Part shown: positions 8,220-17,272 of the stretch, piece after piece
Position numbering within the stretch: the stretch's first letter is position 1
Layout: every line of letters begins with the position of its first letter
NCBI RefSeq assembly: GCF_023008405.1
Contig: NZ_CP095376.1
Span: 9,342,501 to 9,406,500 of the forward strand
DNA length: 64,000 bases
Source of the DNA: Amycolatopsis sp. FBCC-B4732
GTDB lineage: Bacteria > Actinomycetota > Actinomycetes > Mycobacteriales > Pseudonocardiaceae
Direction: 5' to 3'
Notes under the pieces: generated by a model
Seen by the model: the letters and a program-made list of their open reading frames with translations, nothing else
The model's database searches: none
Told to the model about the DNA's origin: nothing
Translations under genes and position numbers: made by a program

Positions 8220-9335
8220 ATGCGGGCTGGACGGGGCATGGCGGCGGCGGTGCTGCTGCTGGGCGGACTGCTGGCGGGGTGCCAGGTGGCGGTCCCCGGC
8301 AGCGCCGGCGTCTCGGCGGCCGACCGGCAGACGGCGGAGCGGCGCGCCGAGCAGCGTGCCGCGGTCGACGCCGCGCTGACGACGCTGGGCCAGGCGCCCG
8401 CGGTCGCGCTGAAGGCCACGATCAAGGGCGCCGAGCAGCAGTTCCGGGTCACCCGCGGCGGCACCGCCCTCGGCGGCGTGCCGCTCGACGGCGGGGTCGT
8501 CCAGGTCGCGGCCGTCGGCGGCCAGTTCTACCTCCAGGCCGACGCCGAGTACTGGAAGGCGCACGCGATCGACGAGGGCACGCAGTTCGGCACGAGCTGG
8601 GTGCGTTCGCTCGGCTCCGAGCTGCCGCTGGACCCGGCGGCCCGGTTCGCCCCGGCCGCGCTCGCCGACGGCCTCCGCAAGGCACTGCCCGGCCTGGACC
8701 GGCTGGGCGAGCCGGTCAAGGCGAAGCTCGCCGACGGCACCGAGGTCTACCAGCTCGGCGCCGCGCCGAGCGTCCTGCGCGTCACCGCGGCCAAGCCCAG
8801 CCGCGTCGTCAGCTTCGCGCCGGTGCTGCTCGACCCGCAGGCCGGGCCGAAGTACGGCGCCGAGTTCCAGGTCGCCCCGCTCGCCGGGGACGCGCTGAAA
8901 GCGTTCCACACCGACCTCGACACCGCCGTCGGCGCGCTCGGCCAGCCGTTCGAGGGCCTGGTCCAGGCCAGCGCCGTGGTCACCAACGACAAGCTCGACT
9001 GCAAGGACTTCGTCGGCTCCTGCACGACGACGGTCGACGTCTCCACCAGCGTCGTCGGCTCGCCGGCGTCGGGGGAGAAGAGCGTCGTGCACATCAACCT
9101 CTCGGTCGAGGTGAGCGCCGACTCGCTCGGCGCGCAGACCTGCACGACAGCGGCCGACGCCGAGCCGTACGCGACGATCAAGATGTCCTGCACGGTGAAG
9201 TTCAAGCTGCCCAACAAGACGGCCAGCTACCAGGTCCTGTCGAAGCCGAACGCGACCGCGGAGGTCCGCGCGGCGCTCGACGCCAACGCCGTGAAGCAGA
9301 AGGTGGCCGCGGAGTTCGCCGCGCTGGGCGGCTGA
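8220..9335 (+). CDS. Putative lipoprotein, function unknown (LpqT position)
   Basis: 371 residues from ATG 8220 (GAGGGG ribosome site); upstream in-frame starts lack a ribosome site. The signal peptide ends in the lipobox LLAGC, so it should be lipid-anchored outside the membrane. The mature region begins with an Ala/Glu/Arg-rich helix, followed by an alternating beta-rich domain with features of lipid-carrier (LppX/LprG-like) repeats, such as FRVTRGGTALGG and GGQFYLQADAEYW. Four Cys residues in the C-terminal half (DCKDFVGSC, QTC, MSC) could form disulfides. It occupies the lpqT position of the mycobacterial order but I cannot claim homology. Confidence 0.75.
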   Translation: MRAGRGMAAAVLLLGGLLAGCQVAVPGSAGVSAADRQTAERRAEQRAAVDAALTTLGQAPAVALKATIKGAEQQFRVTRGGTALGGVPLDGGVVQVAAVGGQFYLQADAEYWKAHAIDEGTQFGTSWVRSLGSELPLDPAARFAPAALADGLRKALPGLDRLGEPVKAKLADGTEVYQLGAAPSVLRVTAAKPSRVVSFAPVLLDPQAGPKYGAEFQVAPLAGDALKAFHTDLDTAVGALGQPFEGLVQASAVVTNDKLDCKDFVGSCTTTVDVSTSVVGSPASGEKSVVHINLSVEVSADSLGAQTCTTAADAEPYATIKMSCTVKFKLPNKTASYQVLSKPNATAEVRAALDANAVKQKVAAEFAALGG

Positions 9336-9368
9336 GCTGGACACCTACCCGGGGGTGCGTTGCTTCCG

Positions 9369-9398
9369 TTGAAGTAGGGGATCTTCCGTTCCTACGAT
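9369..9398 (+). promoter_or_regulatory. Promoter of the NAD(P)-binding protein gene
   Basis: TTGAAG at 9369-9374 and TACGAT at 9393-9398 with an 18-base spacer, a good housekeeping-sigma match. It lies about 35 bases before the ATG at 9434, which has its own GGAG site. Confidence 0.5.
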
Positions 9399-9433
9399 CG
9401 GCCTCGAAGGCCGAATTCGAACGAGGAGATCCA

Positions 9434-10075
9434 ATGGCCAAGCTGGTGGTTTTCGGGGCGACGGGGTACGCCGGTGGCAAGATCAGCGCCGAGGCGCTGC
9501 GCCGCGGGCACGAGGTCGTGGGCGTCGCGCGCAACGAGGGCTCGGTGCCCGAAGGCGTCGAGGCGCGGCAGGGTTCGCTGCACGACGAGGAGTTCGTCGC
9601 GCAGCTCGCGAAGGACGCCGACGTGCTCGTGGTCGCGACGCCGGCCCGCGCGATCGACGGCAAGAAGCTGATCGACGCCGTGCCCGGGCTGGTCCGCGCC
9701 GCGCGCGAGCACGGCGCCCGGTTGTCGTTCGTCGGCGGGGCGTCGAGCCTGCACGTCGCCGAGGGCGGCCCGCGCCTGTTCGACACCCCGGAGTTCCCGG
9801 ACGAGTACAAGGAAGAAGCGGGCAACCACGCCGAGGTGCTGTACCTGCTGCGCGAGCAGCCGGCCGACCTCGACTGGTTCTACGTCAGCCCGGCCGCCGA
9901 GTTCGGCGCGTGGGTTCCGGGCGAGCGCACCGGGACGTTCCGCCTCGGCGGCGACGTCCTGCTGACCGACGAGAACGGCAAGTCCTTCATCGGCGGCGAC
10001 GACTACGCGATCGCCTACGTCGACGAGATCGAGCAGCCGAAGCACAGCCGCGCGCGCTTCACGGTCGCTTACTGA
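9434..10075 (+). CDS. NAD(P)-dependent epimerase/reductase-like protein
   Basis: 213 residues; GGAG lies nine bases before the ATG. The Rossmann motif is VVFGATGYAGGKI (GxxGxxG, residues ~5-17). The rest fits the atypical short SDR/NmrA-like group (PF13460): VVGVARN, ADVLVVATPARAIDG, RLSFVGGASSLHV, and a C-terminal DENGKSFIGGDDYAIAYVDEIE. These proteins bind NAD(P)H; many act as reductases or redox sensors, and the substrate here is unknown. Its 3' end overlaps the convergent LLM gene by 17 bases. Confidence 0.85.
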   Translation: MAKLVVFGATGYAGGKISAEALRRGHEVVGVARNEGSVPEGVEARQGSLHDEEFVAQLAKDADVLVVATPARAIDGKKLIDAVPGLVRAAREHGARLSFVGGASSLHVAEGGPRLFDTPEFPDEYKEEAGNHAEVLYLLREQPADLDWFYVSPAAEFGAWVPGERTGTFRLGGDVLLTDENGKSFIGGDDYAIAYVDEIEQPKHSRARFTVAY

Positions 10076-10934
10076 GCTCCTCGATCACCGGGGCGAACGT
10101 TTCGAGCGCGTGCTCGAACACGGTGATGTACGAGAAGCCGTAGCGTTCGCGCCGGGCCACCAGCTGCCCGGCGATCTCCTCGACCGTGCCCAGCACCAGC
10201 TGCGGCGCGTCGAGGAGCTCGCCGGCGTCGGCCACGGCGCTCCGCTCGGTCTTCTCGTGCCACGCCTCGGCGGCCGCGCGCCGGTCGCCGGTGATCTCGA
10301 CGTGCTGGACGAGCATGTTGTACTCGGTTTCGCGCGTCGCCCTGGCCTGGAAGAAGGCCACACGCTCGTCCATCGCCTCGGCGTTGTCGAGCTTGAAGGT
10401 GCCCGGCGGCTTCCCGGGCTGCTGCCGGAGCCCGCCGAACCCGACGACGTCCGCGTGCCGGGCGGCGAGGTCGAGCACGCCGTCGCTGTTGCCCGCGATG
10501 AGCAGGCGGGGCTGGGCGATGCCTTCGTCGTCGAAGTGCTTTCGCAGGTAGCCGATGCTTTCGCCGAGGTAGCCGATGCGCGTGGCGGCGTTGTGCCACG
10601 GCAGGCCCGCGGCGTCGAACTCGCTCTTCATGTGCCCGGCGCCGAGCCCGAGGTCGAGGCGGCCGTCGAGCAGCGCGGCCGTCGACGAGGCTTCGCGCGC
10701 GAAGAGCGCGAGGTTGTAGAAGGGCACGTTGGAGACGAGGGTCCCGAGCCGCGGCCGCTCGGTGACGGCCCCGGCCATGGCGAGCACCGGGAACGGCGCG
10801 AAGCGTCCGGTACCGAGGTGGTCGGGCACGGTGATGACGTCGTAGCCGAGCTCTTCGGCCCGCCGGCACTTGGCGATCCAGGCGTCCCGGCTGCCGATTT
10901 CGCGAAGGCTGACGCCGAACTTGAAGTTCCCCAT
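10059..10934 (-). CDS. LLM-class F420-dependent oxidoreductase
   Basis: 291 residues, luciferase-like TIM barrel. Visible family segments are EELGYDVITVPDHLG, RPRLGTLVSNVPFYNLALFAREA, LDGRLDLGLGAGH and RLLIAGNSDGVLDLAARHADVVGFGG. This combination resembles the MSMEG_2516-type actinobacterial subfamily, which uses coenzyme F420 rather than FMN. The substrate is unknown. The ATG appears leaderless, behind a -10 box on the minus strand. It is convergent with the preceding gene, with overlapping 3' ends. Confidence 0.85.
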   Translation of the reverse strand: MGNFKFGVSLREIGSRDAWIAKCRRAEELGYDVITVPDHLGTGRFAPFPVLAMAGAVTERPRLGTLVSNVPFYNLALFAREASSTAALLDGRLDLGLGAGHMKSEFDAAGLPWHNAATRIGYLGESIGYLRKHFDDEGIAQPRLLIAGNSDGVLDLAARHADVVGFGGLRQQPGKPPGTFKLDNAEAMDERVAFFQARATRETEYNMLVQHVEITGDRRAAAEAWHEKTERSAVADAGELLDAPQLVLGTVEEIAGQLVARRERYGFSYITVFEHALETFAPVIEELSKRP

Positions 10935-10941
10935 GCCGGCG

Positions 10942-10947
10942 ACGCTA
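10942..10947 (-). promoter_or_regulatory. -10 box for leaderless LLM oxidoreductase mRNA
   Basis: TAGCGT on the minus strand, 7 bases before the ATG at 10934. Confidence 0.45.
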
Positions 10948-10995
10948 GCGCCGGGAGCCCCCGCCGGGCGCGGAGTTCGCGCCCGGCGGAAAGCG

Positions 10996-11976
10996 TCAGG
11001 CGTTGCCGTCGAAGAGCGAAGTCACCGAGCCGTCTTCGAAGACCTGCTGGATGGCCTCGGCGAGCATCGGGGCGATCGACAGGACCGTCAGGCCCGGGAA
11101 CCGCTTCTCCGCCGGGATCGGCAGCGAGTTCGTCACGATGACCTCGCGCGCCTTGCACTGTGAAAGCCGCTCGGTCGCCGGGTCGGACAGGATGCCGTGG
11201 GTCGTCGCGATGACGACGTCCGCCGCGCCCTCGTCGATCAGGGCCTCGGTGGCCTTCACGATCGTGCCGCCGGTGTCGATCATGTCGTCGATCAGGACGC
11301 AGAGCTTGCCCTCGACCTTGCCGACCACGCGGTTGGCGACGGCCTGGTTCGGCTTGTCCGGGTCGCGCGTCTTGTGGATGAACGCGATCGGGCGGTCGCC
11401 CAGCGTCTGCGCCCACTTCTCGGCCAGCCGCACGCGGCCCGAGTCCGGCGAGACGACGGTGATGTCGGCGTCGCCGTAGGTCTTCTTGATGTGGTCCGCC
11501 AGCACGGTCTGCGCCATCAGGTGGTCGACCGGGCCGTCGAAGAAGCCCTGGATCTGCGCGGTGTGCAGGTCGACCGTCATGATCCGGTCGGCGCCCGCGG
11601 TCTTGAACAGGTCCGCGATCAGCCGCGCCGAGATCGGCTCGCGGCCCTTGTGCTTCTTGTCCTGGCGCGCGTACGGGTAGAACGGCATCACGACGGTGAT
11701 CCGCTTCGCGCTCGCCCGCTTGAGCGCGTCCACCATGATCAGCTGTTCCATCACGTACTCGTTGATGGGCGTGGTGTGCGCCTGGATGACGAAGGCGTCG
11801 GTGCCGCGGACGGACTCCTCGAACCGGACGAACAGCTCGCCGTTGGCGAACGTGTGCGCCGTCTGCGGGGTGATCGTCACGTTGAGGTGCTTGGCCACCT
11901 CTTCCGCGAGCTCCTGGTGCGCGCGACCGGAGAAGAGCATCAGATTCTTCTTCGGCGTGCCTTGCTTCGGACTCAT
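10996..11976 (-). CDS. prs: Ribose-phosphate pyrophosphokinase
   Basis: 326 residues, normal length. It makes PRPP from ribose-5-phosphate and ATP for purine, pyrimidine, His, Trp and NAD synthesis. Visible motifs: [16 protein letters not shown], the catalytic flexible-loop region [17 protein letters not shown], and the PRPP-binding loop [15 protein letters not shown]. The ATG at 11976 overlaps the glmU stop (ATGA), so it is translationally coupled to glmU, the usual actinobacterial glmU-prs pair. In mycobacteria PRPP also feeds arabinan (DPA) synthesis, which suits a neighbour making UDP-GlcNAc. Confidence 0.97.
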   Translation of the reverse strand: MSPKQGTPKKNLMLFSGRAHQELAEEVAKHLNVTITPQTAHTFANGELFVRFEESVRGTDAFVIQAHTTPINEYVMEQLIMVDALKRASAKRITVVMPFYPYARQDKKHKGREPISARLIADLFKTAGADRIMTVDLHTAQIQGFFDGPVDHLMAQTVLADHIKKTYGDADITVVSPDSGRVRLAEKWAQTLGDRPIAFIHKTRDPDKPNQAVANRVVGKVEGKLCVLIDDMIDTGGTIVKATEALIDEGAADVVIATTHGILSDPATERLSQCKAREVIVTNSLPIPAEKRFPGLTVLSIAPMLAEAIQQVFEDGSVTSLFDGNA

Positions 11977-13445
11977 GCTGGCGACTCCCCGTCGGTTCCT
12001 GCTGCTGACTCGGCGTCGAGGGCGGCCTGGGCCGCCTCCGCCGCGGGCGTACCCGGCCGGCGCCGGATCGCCCAGCCTTCGATGTTGCGCTGCGGCGGCG
12101 CCGACACCGCGAGTGTGCCCGGCGGGACGTCCTCGCGGATCACGGCACCCGCACCACTGTAAGCGCCGTCACCGACCTGCACCGGGGCGACGAACGTGTT
12201 GTCCGCGCCCAACCGGACATACGACCCGATAACGGTGCGGTGCTTGTGGACGCCGTCGTAGTTCACGAACACGCTGGAGCAGCCGATGTTGCTGTGCTCG
12301 CCGATCGTGGCGTCGCCGACGTAGGTCAGGTGCGGCACCTTCGTGCCGGCGCCGATGTCGGCGGACTTCGTCTCGACGAACGCGCCGAGCTTGCCCTTCT
12401 CGCCGAGCTTGGTGCCGGGCCGCAGGTAGGTGAACGGGCCGACGGTGACGCCGTCGCCCAGTTCGGAGTCCGAGCCGTGCACGCGCACCACCGAGGCGCG
12501 GGCCCCGATGGTCATGTTCGTCAGGGTGCTGTCCGGTCCGACCGTCGTGCCCTCGCCGACCGACGTCGTGCCCTTGAGCTGCACACCCGGCTCGATGACG
12601 ACGTCGCGGGCGAGGGTGACGCCGGCGTCGATCCACGTCGAGGCCGGGTCGACGACCGTGACGCCCTCGCGCTGCCAGCGCCGCACGATCCGGCGGTTCA
12701 GCTCGGCGCCGAGCACCGACAGCTGGACGCGGTCGTTGACGCCCTCGGTCAGCCACGGGTCGTCGACGACGAGCGCGCCGACGTGCAGCCCGTCGCCGTT
12801 CGCGATGCCCAGCACGTCGGTGAGGTAGAGCTCGCCCTGTGCGTTGTCGGTCGAGAGGCGCGAGAGGCCGTCGCGCAGCACGGCGGCGTCGAAGGCGTAG
12901 ACCCCCGAGTTGATCTCGGTGATCCCCGCCTGCTCGGGGGTGGCGTCCTTGTGCTCGACGATCCCGGTGACCTTGCCCGCCGCGTCGCGCACCATGCGGC
13001 CGTAGCCGGTCGGGTCGGCGACCACGGCGGTGAGCACGGTGACCGCGTTCTTCGCCTCCGTGTGCTCTTCGAGCAGGGCGCGCAGGGTTTCGGTGTCGAG
13101 CAGCGGGACGTCGCCATAGCTGACGAGCACGGTGCCGGTCAGGTCGGCGGGCAGGGTGGCGAGCGCGCACGAGACGGCGTGGCCGGTGCCCTGCTGCCGG
13201 TCCTGCACCGCGGTGCCGACCGGGCGGCCGAGGGCGTCGGCGACCTGCGCGAGGCGCTCGCCGACCAGTTCGCGGCCGTGGCCGACGACGACCACGAGGT
13301 GCTCGGGCGCCAGGCCGGCGGCGGCCCGGACGGCGTGCTCCACCAGGGATCGCCCGGCGATGGGGTGCAGCACCTTGGGCGTCGACGAACGCATGCGGGT
13401 GCCCTCACCCGCGGCGAGGATCAACGTGCTCAGCGGGCCGGTCAA
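11973..13445 (-). CDS. glmU: Bifunctional UDP-GlcNAc pyrophosphorylase / GlcN-1-P acetyltransferase
   Basis: 490 residues from a TTG at 13445, preferred because GGGAG lies six bases upstream; a TTG at 13457 is in frame too. The N-terminal uridylyltransferase domain begins [20 protein letters not shown]. The C-terminal left-handed beta-helix shows hexapeptide repeats ([15 protein letters not shown], then [11 protein letters not shown]) and the catalytic region [20 protein letters not shown]. It makes UDP-GlcNAc for peptidoglycan and glycolipids. The first gene of the glmU-prs operon; hairpins at 13473-13532 separate it from the upstream cyclase gene. Confidence 0.95.
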   Translation of the reverse strand: MTGPLSTLILAAGEGTRMRSSTPKVLHPIAGRSLVEHAVRAAAGLAPEHLVVVVGHGRELVGERLAQVADALGRPVGTAVQDRQQGTGHAVSCALATLPADLTGTVLVSYGDVPLLDTETLRALLEEHTEAKNAVTVLTAVVADPTGYGRMVRDAAGKVTGIVEHKDATPEQAGITEINSGVYAFDAAVLRDGLSRLSTDNAQGELYLTDVLGIANGDGLHVGALVVDDPWLTEGVNDRVQLSVLGAELNRRIVRRWQREGVTVVDPASTWIDAGVTLARDVVIEPGVQLKGTTSVGEGTTVGPDSTLTNMTIGARASVVRVHGSDSELGDGVTVGPFTYLRPGTKLGEKGKLGAFVETKSADIGAGTKVPHLTYVGDATIGEHSNIGCSSVFVNYDGVHKHRTVIGSYVRLGADNTFVAPVQVGDGAYSGAGAVIREDVPPGTLAVSAPPQRNIEGWAIRRRPGTPAAEAAQAALDAESAAGTDGESPA

Positions 13446-13472
13446 CGACGCTCCCAACGATGGCTCCGGTCG

Positions 13473-13532
13473 TCACTTTCGTCATGAAAGTGATCCGGAG
13501 GCACCCTCCAGGTCACTTTCACGTGAAAGTGG
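13473..13532. terminator. Two adjacent hairpins with TCACTTTC/GAAAGTGA arms
   Basis: First hairpin 13473-13493 (TCACTTTC, GTCAT loop, GAAAGTGA). Second at 13512-13532 (GTCACTTTCACGTGAAAGTGG). The two also pair with each other. They follow the stop of the reverse-strand cyclase gene and precede glmU, so they probably terminate the cyclase transcript. Same core as 5727-5785. Confidence 0.6.
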
Positions 13533-13552
13533 CGCTTGGTCGGGGATCGATC

Positions 13553-15307
13553 CTAACTGTGGTCTTCGGCGTCCCACGCGGGGTCGGTCGGTGGGCCTTC
13601 GTTCGCCCACGCGGCGGCCGGGTCGGCGGCCATCGAGTTCGCCGACGCCACCTGGTTGCCGCCACCGCGTTTCGCCTGGTACATGGCCGCGTCCGCGCGG
13701 GCGAGGACCTGCTCGCCGCGTTCCTGCGGCCGCAGCGAGACGAGCCCGATCGACAGCGTGACGCCGTGCGAAAGGTGGTGCGGCAGGCCCGCGACGGACT
13801 TCACGGCGCGGCCGAGCGCCATCTTCGCCGCGGACGCCGGCGTGCCCGGCAGCAGCACGATGAACTCGTCGCCGCCGTAGCGGGCCACGAGGTCGTCGCC
13901 GCGCAGCGCGTCACGAAGCGTGCTCGCGACGACACGCAGCACGTTGTCGCCCTCGGCGTGCGACTGCTTGTCGTTGACGCCCTTGAAGCCGTCGAGGTCG
14001 ACCAGCGCGACGGCGAGCGGCTGCGCGTCGGCCGACGAGGCGAGCTGGCGCAGCTTCTCGTCCAGCGCGCGCCGGTTCGGCAGGCCGGTGAGCGGGTCCT
14101 GCAGCGCCTGCTGGGTGATCGCGCCGTGCTCGGCGGACAGCCGTTCGTGCTCGCGGCGGGCGTTCAGCGTGGCGATCTGCGACTCGCGCAGGCTCCACAT
14201 CTCGGACTCGAGCCGGGTGGCGTAGTCGATCAGCGACTGGCTCGCGCCGGACGCGTAGTCCGGGCTCGTGTCCAGCCGGGCCAGCTCGCGGGCGATGTTC
14301 AGCCGCATCGACGGCTGCGAGGTGTCGTCGCCGAGGGACTCGCGCGCCGAGCGCAGCACGTCGAGGGCCTCTTCCCGGCGGCCGCCCTTGTCCAGGCAGC
14401 GGGCCAGCGCGATCGCGACGATCTCGCGTTCGCCCGGGTAGCCGGTGCCTTCGTGCAGCTGGCGGAGCCGGTCGATCTGGTCGGTGGTCGGGCTGTGCAG
14501 CGCCTGCGCGGCGGCGAGGACACCGACCTGGTCGACGGCGGAGACGTTCGCCTTCCGCGGGAACAGCGACTCGGTGAACGGGCCCTCCGCGGCGACCGCC
14601 ATGGACGCGGCGGTGCGGAACTTCTCGGCGCTCTCGTCGTACTCGTCGATGCGCTCCAGCCGCAGGCCCCAGCCCAGCAGCATCTTGACGCGGTTCATCA
14701 GCTGCAGCGTGATCTCGTGCGGGCTCGCGCTCTCGCGGATCGCGCTCGCGGCGCGGCCGATGACCTCCTCGGCGGCTTCGTAGACGCCGAGCTGGTTCAG
14801 CACGATCCAGCAGTCGTTCAACGTCGACCACAGCATCCGGTTCCACTGGCGGATGCCGACCTGCCGGTTCGGGATCGCGGAGTCGTCGAGGATCGCCAGC
14901 GCGCGGGCGATCTCGGTGAGCGCGGGGTCCTCCTGCGCGGCGATCACGAGCCGGCGCCCGCGCAGCGCGTGCGCGTCGGCCCGCAGCAGCGCGAGGCCGT
15001 GGCGCCGGGTGTGCGCGAGCATCTCGTCGAGCCGCGGCTCGGCCTCGGCGGCCAGCCCCCTGGTGATCAGCCGTGCGATCGCGGAAGCGCGCAGCAGCTG
15101 CGCGACCATGGTCGGCTCGCCGCGGCGCTGGGTCTCGTCGAGCAGCTCGTCCATCAGTTCGACGATCTGGAGCTGCTGGGCGTACTCCTGCCGCTGGACC
15201 GCGGCGATCAGTTCCCGCGCGCGCCCGACGAGCCAGGCGTCGGACATCTCGGCCAGTGCGGGACGCCTGGCCGCCACCGGGTCGGTCGCCTCGTCGGTCA
15301 GCGCCAA
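13553..15307 (-). CDS. Diguanylate cyclase with N-terminal helical-repeat sensor
   Basis: 584 residues. The C-terminal ~165 residues are a GGDEF domain: DPLTGLPNRRALDEKL, ALVDLDGFKGVND, the intact active site RYGGDEFIVLLPG, and ARADAAMYQAKRGGGNQV. An RxxD inhibitory site (RGDD) lies five residues before GGDEF, so product feedback is likely. No EAL domain. The first ~400 residues are all-helical, TPR-like (AEAEPRLDEMLAHTRRHG, EEALDVLRSARESLGDD), followed by a linking helix at ~385-415; no membrane segments. It should make c-di-GMP, which in filamentous actinobacteria controls development through BldD. The start is a TTG directly behind GGGAGG, which is tight; a later start is possible. Confidence 0.88.
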   Translation of the reverse strand: MALTDEATDPVAARRPALAEMSDAWLVGRARELIAAVQRQEYAQQLQIVELMDELLDETQRRGEPTMVAQLLRASAIARLITRGLAAEAEPRLDEMLAHTRRHGLALLRADAHALRGRRLVIAAQEDPALTEIARALAILDDSAIPNRQVGIRQWNRMLWSTLNDCWIVLNQLGVYEAAEEVIGRAASAIRESASPHEITLQLMNRVKMLLGWGLRLERIDEYDESAEKFRTAASMAVAAEGPFTESLFPRKANVSAVDQVGVLAAAQALHSPTTDQIDRLRQLHEGTGYPGEREIVAIALARCLDKGGRREEALDVLRSARESLGDDTSQPSMRLNIARELARLDTSPDYASGASQSLIDYATRLESEMWSLRESQIATLNARREHERLSAEHGAITQQALQDPLTGLPNRRALDEKLRQLASSADAQPLAVALVDLDGFKGVNDKQSHAEGDNVLRVVASTLRDALRGDDLVARYGGDEFIVLLPGTPASAAKMALGRAVKSVAGLPHHLSHGVTLSIGLVSLRPQERGEQVLARADAAMYQAKRGGGNQVASANSMAADPAAAWANEGPPTDPAWDAEDHS

Positions 15308-15341
15308 CCTCCCGGTCTCGTGGTTCGGGTCCTTACTGCTG

Positions 15342-15413
15342 CTCCGCCGCCAGGATTCGAACCTGAACTGTCAGAACCAAAATCTGAAGTGCTGCCGATT
15401 ACACTACGGCGGA
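15342..15413 (-). tRNA. tRNA-Gln (anticodon TTG)
   Basis: 72 bases. The acceptor stem TCCGCCG pairs with CGGCGGA followed by discriminator G; the 3' CCA is not encoded. The anticodon stem is TCAGA/TCTGA around loop TTTTGGT, giving TTG at positions 34-36. The T-arm contains GGTTCGAATCC. It lies just upstream of the cyclase gene on the same strand. Confidence 0.95.
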
Positions 15414-15546
15414 TCGAACCAGGTCAGGATAGCGACGATCGGGTGTCGTCCGCGCGGGGGATGCGTTAGCGGCCCGTCCGCCGGGTGCCCGGGTTCGAAC
15501 GACAGGTGTGGCTTCGGGCACTCCCCAGTGGCTCGAACCTCCTGTA

Positions 15547-15577
15547 CCGTAACTTACGGCATCGTAGGTTAGGTCAC
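15547..15577. promoter_or_regulatory. Candidate operator upstream of the desaturase
   Basis: A 13-base palindrome CCGTAACTTACGG (15547-15559) is followed by TAGGTTAGGTCACC at 15565-15578. The second part resembles an actinobacterial iron box lacking one central base. It could bind the neighbouring TetR regulator or a fatty-acid-responsive regulator. The assignment is inference. Confidence 0.35.
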
Positions 15578-15617
15578 CCTTGGCAAAAGGGCACCCGTGT
15601 AGGAAGAAGTGAAGCGT

Positions 15618-16583
15618 ATGACGGCCACGCTCGACCGCTCTCAGCCCGCCGGGGAGCCTGCGGCCCCCAAGGGCCCCAAACCCGTCACCGAAGGCACGCG
15701 CGGAATCGGCGTGCAGCTGTCGGTCTACTTCGGCGTGATCGCGCCGCTGGTGGCACTGCTGGTCGCGGTGCCGTTCGCCTGGGGCTGGGGACTGAGCTGG
15801 GTCGACGTCGGCATCTTCGTGGTGTTCTACGCGATCAGCGGGCTCGGCATCACGGTGTCGTACCACCGCTACTTCACGCACGGCTCGTTCAAGGCCAAGC
15901 AATGGCTGCGCGTGGTCATGGCCATCGCGGGCAGCATCGCCCTGCAGGGCCCGGTGATCACCTGGGTCGCCGACCACCGCCGCCACCACGCGTTCTCCGA
16001 CCGCGACGGCGACCCGCACTCGCCGTGGGCGTTCGGCACCTCGCCGTGGGCCATCGCCAAGGGCTTCTGGCACGCGCACATGGGCTGGCTGTTCGAGCGC
16101 GACCAGACGAACGCCGAGCGCTTCGCGCCCGACTTGGTGAAGGACCCGGCGATCAAGAAGGTCGACGACCTGTTCTGGCTGTGGTCGCTCGTCAGCCTGG
16201 CGCTGCCGGCCCTGCTGGGCGGCCTCATTTCGTGGTCGCTGTGGGGCGCCGTGACGGCGTTCTTCTGGGCGGGCCTGGTGCGCATCTGCGTGCTGCACCA
16301 CGTGACCTGGTCGGTCAACTCGATCTGCCACATGATCGGCGAGCGCCCGTTCGCCGCCCGCGACAAGTCGGCGAACTTCTGGCCCCTGGCCATTTTCTCG
16401 TTCGGCGAGTCGTGGCACAACCTGCACCACGCGGACCCGACGTCCGCGCGCCACGGCGTCAAGCGCGGCCAGATCGACATCTCCGCGCGGCTGATCTGGA
16501 TCTTCGAGAAGTTCGGCTGGGTGCACGACGTCCGCTGGCCGACCCCGCAGCGCCTGGCCCGTATCGCGACGGAAAAGAGCTAG
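15618..16583 (+). CDS. Membrane fatty acyl-CoA delta-9 desaturase
   Basis: 321 residues from ATG 15618, which has AGGAAGA upstream at a workable distance; a GTG at 15609 lies too close to it. All three histidine boxes of the di-iron membrane desaturases are present: YHRYFTH, DHRRHHAFSD and WHNLHHADP. Four hydrophobic segments fit the stearoyl-CoA desaturase topology (two around residues 30-75, two around 190-235). It introduces a cis double bond into acyl-CoA at the membrane. The TetR gene follows 17 bases later on the same strand; an operator-like palindrome lies upstream. Confidence 0.92.
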   Translation: MTATLDRSQPAGEPAAPKGPKPVTEGTRGIGVQLSVYFGVIAPLVALLVAVPFAWGWGLSWVDVGIFVVFYAISGLGITVSYHRYFTHGSFKAKQWLRVVMAIAGSIALQGPVITWVADHRRHHAFSDRDGDPHSPWAFGTSPWAIAKGFWHAHMGWLFERDQTNAERFAPDLVKDPAIKKVDDLFWLWSLVSLALPALLGGLISWSLWGAVTAFFWAGLVRICVLHHVTWSVNSICHMIGERPFAARDKSANFWPLAIFSFGESWHNLHHADPTSARHGVKRGQIDISARLIWIFEKFGWVHDVRWPTPQRLARIATEKS

Positions 16584-16588
16584 TCAAC

Positions 16589-16594
16589 TAGGCT
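16589..16594 (+). promoter_or_regulatory. -10 box for leaderless TetR mRNA
   Basis: TAGGCT followed by 6 bases, then the GTG at 16601. Same box sequence as for ispE and mfd. Confidence 0.45.
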
Positions 16595-16600
16595 GCGACG

Positions 16601-17272
16601 GTGGCGGGGAGACGACGTTCGAAGCGTGAGCAGCAGGTCACCGGGGCACGTCCGGCCGCCCCGGTGACGAGGGTGCGGATGACCGGCAGCGAACGGCGCC
16701 GTCAGCTGCTGAACGTGGCCAGGGCGCTGTTCGCCGAGAAGGGTTTCGACGGCACGTCGATCGAGGAGATCGCGCACCGCGCCAACGTGTCGAAACCCGT
16801 GGTGTACGAACACTTCGGCGGCAAAGAGGGTATCTACGCGGTGGTCGTCGACCGCGAAACGCAGCTGCTGCTGGACCGCATGGTCTCGACGCTGCACGGC
16901 GGCCACCCCCGCGTGATGCTCGAACAGGCGGCGACGGCGTTGCTGTCCTACGTCGAGGATTCTCACGACGGCTTCCGCATCCTGGTCCGCGACTCCCCGG
17001 TGGCGAGCTCGACGGGCACGTTTTCGACGGTGCTGAACGACATCGCAAGCCAGGTCGAGCACATCCTGGCCCAGCAGTTCGCGGCCCGCGGGTACGACGA
17101 GAAACTGGCGGCGCTGTACGCACAGGCGCTGGTGGGAATGGTGGCGCTGACCGGCCAGTGGTGGCTGGACGCGCGCAAGCCGAAGCGCGACGAGGTCGCG
17201 GCCCACCTGGTGAACCTGGCGTGGAACGGGCTGTCCCACTTGGAGCACAAGCCGAAGCTGCGGCTGGGCTAG
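16601..17272 (+). CDS. TetR-family regulator (Rv1019 position)
   Basis: 223 residues with a 25-residue basic extension before the HTH. HTH: RRRQLLNVARALFAEKGFDG, then IEEIAHRANVSKPVVYEHFGGKEGIY. C-terminal segments such as ALVGMVALTGQWWLDARKP and HLVNLAWNGLSHL recall the group containing mycobacterial lipid regulators like FasR. It occupies the place of Rv1019, between glmU and mfd. Proximity to the desaturase suggests control of unsaturated lipid synthesis; this is inference. Confidence 0.85.
   Translation: MAGRRRSKREQQVTGARPAAPVTRVRMTGSERRRQLLNVARALFAEKGFDGTSIEEIAHRANVSKPVVYEHFGGKEGIYAVVVDRETQLLLDRMVSTLHGGHPRVMLEQAATALLSYVEDSHDGFRILVRDSPVASSTGTFSTVLNDIASQVEHILAQQFAARGYDEKLAALYAQALVGMVALTGQWWLDARKPKRDEVAAHLVNLAWNGLSHLEHKPKLRLG

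Noticed and set aside
15485..16591. Overlapping plus-strand frame of 368 codons at the desaturase
   Set aside because: Out-of-frame shadow; the 15618-16583 frame contains all three histidine boxes.
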